Assembly: GCF_005047595.1 (NCBI RefSeq)
Contig: NZ_SUPL01000005.1
Span: 124,001 to 188,000 of the forward strand
Direction: 5' to 3'
Source: Pontimicrobium aquaticum
Lineage (GTDB): Bacteria > Bacteroidota > Bacteroidia > Flavobacteriales > Flavobacteriaceae
Length of the DNA: 64,000 nt
Below, one piece after another: positions 61,086-64,000 of the stretch. Below the pieces are notes generated by a model that was not told where the DNA came from, ran no database searches, and was given only the letters and a program-made list of their open reading frames with translations. The translations under genes and the position numbers were made by a program. Position 1 is the stretch's first letter. Each line of letters opens with the position of its first letter.

Positions 61086-61318
61086 TTAGAATTAAATCGG
61101 TTAAGTTGCTGAACGACTGCATACAAAGATACTGCTACGCCTAACAAGGTGCCAATTATGACAAATAATTTATTGCCATCATTGTATTCAGAATCCAGCC
61201 ATTTCCCTAAAAAAACAAACAAGTAAATTGTAACTCCCATCTGGATAGCAATTCCTGTAAGTACTATTGCGTTTTTAAGCTGATTTTTCGGTTTCTGATC
61301 CTGGTTTTCGTTGTTCAC
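61082..61318 (-). CDS. AtpZ/AtpI-family protein
   Basis: This 78-residue protein has two hydrophobic helices (about 18-40, AIVLTGIAIQMGVTIYLFVFL; about 50-66, LFVIIGTLLGVAVSLYAVV) and fits the AtpZ/AtpI family linked to F-type ATPases. The start appears to be GTG, within the last codons of bactofilin (44-base overlap); the next Met lies inside the first helix and would truncate the protein. Hence translation coupled to bactofilin is likely. It overlaps the AtpI-like gene by four bases. Confidence 0.85.
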   Translation of the reverse strand: MNNENQDQKPKNQLKNAIVLTGIAIQMGVTIYLFVFLGKWLDSEYNDGNKLFVIIGTLLGVAVSLYAVVQQLNRFNSK

Positions 61319-61700
61319 CCTTATTAAGTTCTTTTACAGCGCCTTTCATATTACAAACTGCATTAAATGTTGCTCCAGGTTCTACGGCAAGTTTGCCAAT
61401 TTCTACCTCGCCTTCAATAAATGCTGAAGATTTTAAAGACAACACGCCTGATAATTTCATTTTTCCAGAAAATCGTCCTTCAAAGTCGGCATTTGTACCT
61501 TCTAAAGTTCCATTAATAATTCCTGATTTACCTACCACCACTTTCCCTGGTGTTTTTAAAGTGCCTTGTATAGCACCATCTATTCTAAAGCCTCCTTCGC
61601 TAACAATATCGCCAACAATTGTAGTGCCTTGTGCTATTCTGTTTTGTTGTGTGGAAGATTCAACAACATCTCCTCTTCCTCTTTTACCATCTGAAAACAT
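61275..61700 (-). CDS. Bactofilin
   Basis: This 141-residue bactofilin forms cytoskeletal filaments. The core (about 22-115) is a right-handed beta-helix with repeated short strands, for example GTTIVGDIVSEGGFRIDGAI, GTLKTPGKVVVGKSGIINGT and SSAFIEGEVEIGKLAVEPGA. The tail is charged. It overlaps the AtpZ-like gene by 44 bases in another frame and starts 21 bases after sprE. Bactofilins help cell shape or membrane organisation; linkage to the ATP synthase accessory genes looks like chromosomal convenience. Confidence 0.92.
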   Translation of the reverse strand: MFSDGKRGRGDVVESSTQQNRIAQGTTIVGDIVSEGGFRIDGAIQGTLKTPGKVVVGKSGIINGTLEGTNADFEGRFSGKMKLSGVLSLKSSAFIEGEVEIGKLAVEPGATFNAVCNMKGAVKELNKGEQRKPGSETEKSA

Positions 61701-61721
61701 AATTTTAGCTATTAATCGTTT

Positions 61722-64000
61722 CTATAAAGATTTTAAATATTCGTCTAGGTTTTTATGAATTTGAACTATTTGATAGTTTTGAGATGAAATACCAAAATAC
61801 TCTCTGTTGATATTTTGCTTTTTCTCCTTTAATAATTCTCCAAATCCATTAGCAGCTTGAATGCTTCTTAAACCATGTACCACTACTAAGATAGTGTTTT
61901 CATTATACATGTCTTTTGAAGTGCTTAATTCGAAGTATTCAATTTTACTGACAGCTTCGTTTAATTTTTTAATAAACTCATCAATTTCTTCATTTTCAGC
62001 ATCTGTAAATTGATAGATTGCTTTAAAGTGTTTAGAGCCTTCGTTGCTTTGAAATTCGCTTTTAGACAAAAGTGGCATGACATTTTCTAGCATGTCTTGA
62101 GCTTTTGCTCCCTCTGGACTGTTTGGATAGTTTAAAGCAATATAGTTTATAGATTCATTGTAGCTTTCAAACCCATAAAGTCGTGCTTTAGACACTGCTT
62201 TTAAAAATTCGAATTTAGGTACTATTTTTTCGCCTTCGAACCTTGAAATATAAGTGTCGCATTGTTCAATTACATTCGCATAGTCTTGATCTTTAAATTT
62301 TTTGTAAAGTGTTTCATAAATATACTCCGGACTGTTTTCGTCCTCACCCAAATCTGCATTAGGGTTCATTAAAATGGCTGCATATCTAGAATCTGGGTAG
62401 TTTGTAATGATGTCGTTTTTTGCTATTTCTGCCTCTCCATTCTCTCCTAATAACTCATAAATTTTGTATAAATTATACTTTGAAGGGAGTATTAAACGCT
62501 CCTCTGGATTGCTTTTTAGAAGTCCTAGAAGTTTATCTTTAGCTAAATGGTATTCTTTGAATTTTTCTTTATAAATCAACCCTAATTGGTAATAAGCAAA
62601 ATTCCTGTCCTTCATCAAGCTGTCAATGGCTTTTTGTTCAACTGGTATTTTTGAAATATAAAATTCCGGTGAAAACAGTTCACTATCTTTTGTAGAAGTT
62701 AACTCACTTGCATTTACATTTTGGTTTGTGCTTACGCCTCCTTTATTAGACCATCGCCAATTATCTTGAAGCTGACGTTCTCCCCAGTTTTGTAAAAATT
62801 CGTTTTTACCATAAGCAACCGTTACTGGATTGTAAAAATAGAAAGTTGATGTCTTTTCAAGACCTCTTGAGTTTATATTTGTATTTTTATTTTTTGATGT
62901 TTGCTCTGCAATGAGTTTAGCTGTTTCAGCTTCTTCCTTTAAAGCTTCGGCTTTTTCTTTTAGTTTGTTGGTATAGTCAGTAAAATATGTTACTCTTTCC
63001 TCATTAGACATATTTACTAAACTCAAAATACTATCATTTCTTACAGCAACATCCTCATAAAAAATAACATCATCCAAATTGTCCCGTTTACGCTTAATTT
63101 CCCTGAATAATTTAGTGTTTTGCTTTAAATTAAGCATGGTGCTATCGTAATACGCTCCAGCATTTTTGTATTCCGTCTTATCAAAACTCATATTTCCTAA
63201 GTTTTGATAGCTCATAGCATTTAACATGTTATCTCTAGAACCTGTTCGAAGTGATTTATTGTAATATGATGCCGCTATGGTATCCGATTCATTGGTTTTG
63301 TGATATTCGGCAATTTGATAGTAAATCTTATCCAAGAATGGTCTATTCTCCCTATTTTCTTCTAGGTCTGTCAATAGCTCAAGAAACTCCATCTTATTAC
63401 CACTGTTATAATCGAAATTCTTTGCTTTTTCGATTTGTGCACTAATCATGTAAATTCTAGGCGTTTTTCTGTTCAGTTCAATCACCTTCTCAAATGCCAT
63501 ATTAGCACTGTCTGGTTTTTGTAGTGCATTGTACAATTGTCCTTGAATAAACTTATAACGACCACGTTCGTCGTTACTTTTTGTGGCATTGGAAGCTATT
63601 TCTAATTGTGTGATAGCACTATCTAGCGATTTTGTGTTGATGTACGCTTGAGCCAACATAGAGCTTGCATCGGCTAGATCTTGACCTTTTAATTCTTCTT
63701 GAAACAATAAGCGTTTTAAATTGGTTATTGCTAATTCATCATTTTCAAGGCGTAAGTTAGTTTTTTCCCTCCAAATTTTGGCTTGATTGATCTTATCGCT
63801 TGCTGGATATTTATAAAGAATATAATTGAAGGCTTCCATTGATGGTACAAAACGCTGATCGAAATAACGTGCCTTTCCTAAAAGTAAATAAGCCTCATCA
63901 ATTTGAGGGTTTTTCTCCTTCCCTTTAATATTCATTCCATGCTTTTGAATAGCCTTTATGGCTTTTTCTTCAGCTTTAGCAAAGTTATTGTTTGTAGATT
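61722..64000 (-). CDS. sprE: SprE/PorW gliding and type IX secretion lipoprotein, 5' end cut by window edge
   Basis: The frame is open from the window edge for at least 759 codons. The protein matches SprE (PorW), a periplasmic TPR lipoprotein required for gliding and type IX secretion. TPR-like repeats (NPQIDEAYLLLGKARYFDQR, RFVPSMEAFNYILYKYPAS, SLDSAITQLEIASNAT) fill the first half; a coiled coil follows (KLKEKAEALKEEAETAKL), then the family block FYFYNPVTVAYGKNEFLQNW, WGERQLQDNWRWSNKGG and a C-terminal domain. The visible start is only an internal Met; the signal peptide lies outside. It fits with gldH near 36 kb. Confidence 0.92.
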   Translation of the reverse strand, partial: STNNNFAKAEEKAIKAIQKHGMNIKGKEKNPQIDEAYLLLGKARYFDQRFVPSMEAFNYILYKYPASDKINQAKIWREKTNLRLENDELAITNLKRLLFQEELKGQDLADASSMLAQAYINTKSLDSAITQLEIASNATKSNDERGRYKFIQGQLYNALQKPDSANMAFEKVIELNRKTPRIYMISAQIEKAKNFDYNSGNKMEFLELLTDLEENRENRPFLDKIYYQIAEYHKTNESDTIAASYYNKSLRTGSRDNMLNAMSYQNLGNMSFDKTEYKNAGAYYDSTMLNLKQNTKLFREIKRKRDNLDDVIFYEDVAVRNDSILSLVNMSNEERVTYFTDYTNKLKEKAEALKEEAETAKLIAEQTSKNKNTNINSRGLEKTSTFYFYNPVTVAYGKNEFLQNWGERQLQDNWRWSNKGGVSTNQNVNASELTSTKDSELFSPEFYISKIPVEQKAIDSLMKDRNFAYYQLGLIYKEKFKEYHLAKDKLLGLLKSNPEERLILPSKYNLYKIYELLGENGEAEIAKNDIITNYPDSRYAAILMNPNADLGEDENSPEYIYETLYKKFKDQDYANVIEQCDTYISRFEGEKIVPKFEFLKAVSKARLYGFESYNESINYIALNYPNSPEGAKAQDMLENVMPLLSKSEFQSNEGSKHFKAIYQFTDAENEEIDEFIKKLNEAVSKIEYFELSTSKDMYNENTILVVVHGLRSIQAANGFGELLKEKKQNINREYFGISSQNYQIVQIHKNLDEYLKSL

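Overview
The window is AT-rich chromosome from a member of the Bacteroidota, almost certainly the family Flavobacteriaceae. The signs are promoters with TAnnTTTG -7 boxes, gliding/type IX secretion genes (gldH, sprE/porW), a TonB receptor with a carboxypeptidase-like N-terminal domain, a fused hemC-hemD, HU-CCDC81/SPOR and DUF4292 genes, and an F1Fo-ATPase operon lacking atpD and atpC. I see no rRNA, tRNA, CRISPR array, phage or insertion sequence. Most of the window is housekeeping DNA, and the novelty lies in gene arrangements and in intergenic DNA.

Layout. 1-5.8 kb is a metal locus: split FeoB, a membrane-anchored DtxR-FeoA fusion, a soluble DtxR/MntR regulator and a divergent TonB receptor, with a DtxR-type palindrome between the divergent genes. 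5.9-13.7 kb holds mixed genes: J-domain protein, bacilliredoxin, lipoprotein, PlsC, HD hydrolase, radical SAM protein, enoyl-CoA hydratase and histidine kinase. 13.7-26.2 kb is the protoheme cluster: hemJ, hemH and an AraC regulator on the minus strand, then divergently hemA, hemCD, hemE, an EI24 gene, hemF and hemB. A large sortilin-like gene sits between hemJ and hemH. 26.2-34 kb holds a serine hydrolase, a CorB-like protein, an alkyltransferase, an exonuclease, a double ABC ATPase and acetoacetyl-CoA synthetase. 34-40.6 kb holds PBP1A, gldH, ricT and a trhO-trhP-ferredoxin cluster for tRNA U34 hydroxylation. 40.9-44.5 kb holds recA and a lipoprotein / ECF sigma factor / transmembrane beta-barrel operon. 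44.6-55.5 kb holds plsC, trpS, dprA, a SPOR protein, a thioesterase and a cell-envelope operon (flippase, dut, TPR, DUF4292, EnvC). 55.6-61.7 kb is the ATP synthase operon with accessory membrane proteins and a bactofilin. The window ends inside sprE.

Main discovery. Three intergenic sites share GCAACC, exactly 14 bases, then RCRTCT. They lie upstream of the lipoprotein at 7572, upstream of the lipoprotein that opens the ECF sigma operon at 42057, and on the minus strand at 40859-40886, in front of a 12-codon ORF and a terminator ahead of trhO. I infer an autoregulated ECF regulon, including a possible small RNA or attenuated leader. Other notable points are the structured hemA/AraC divergent region with a PerR/Fur-like 7-1-7 box, and covarying hairpins just before the hemE and trpS start codons.
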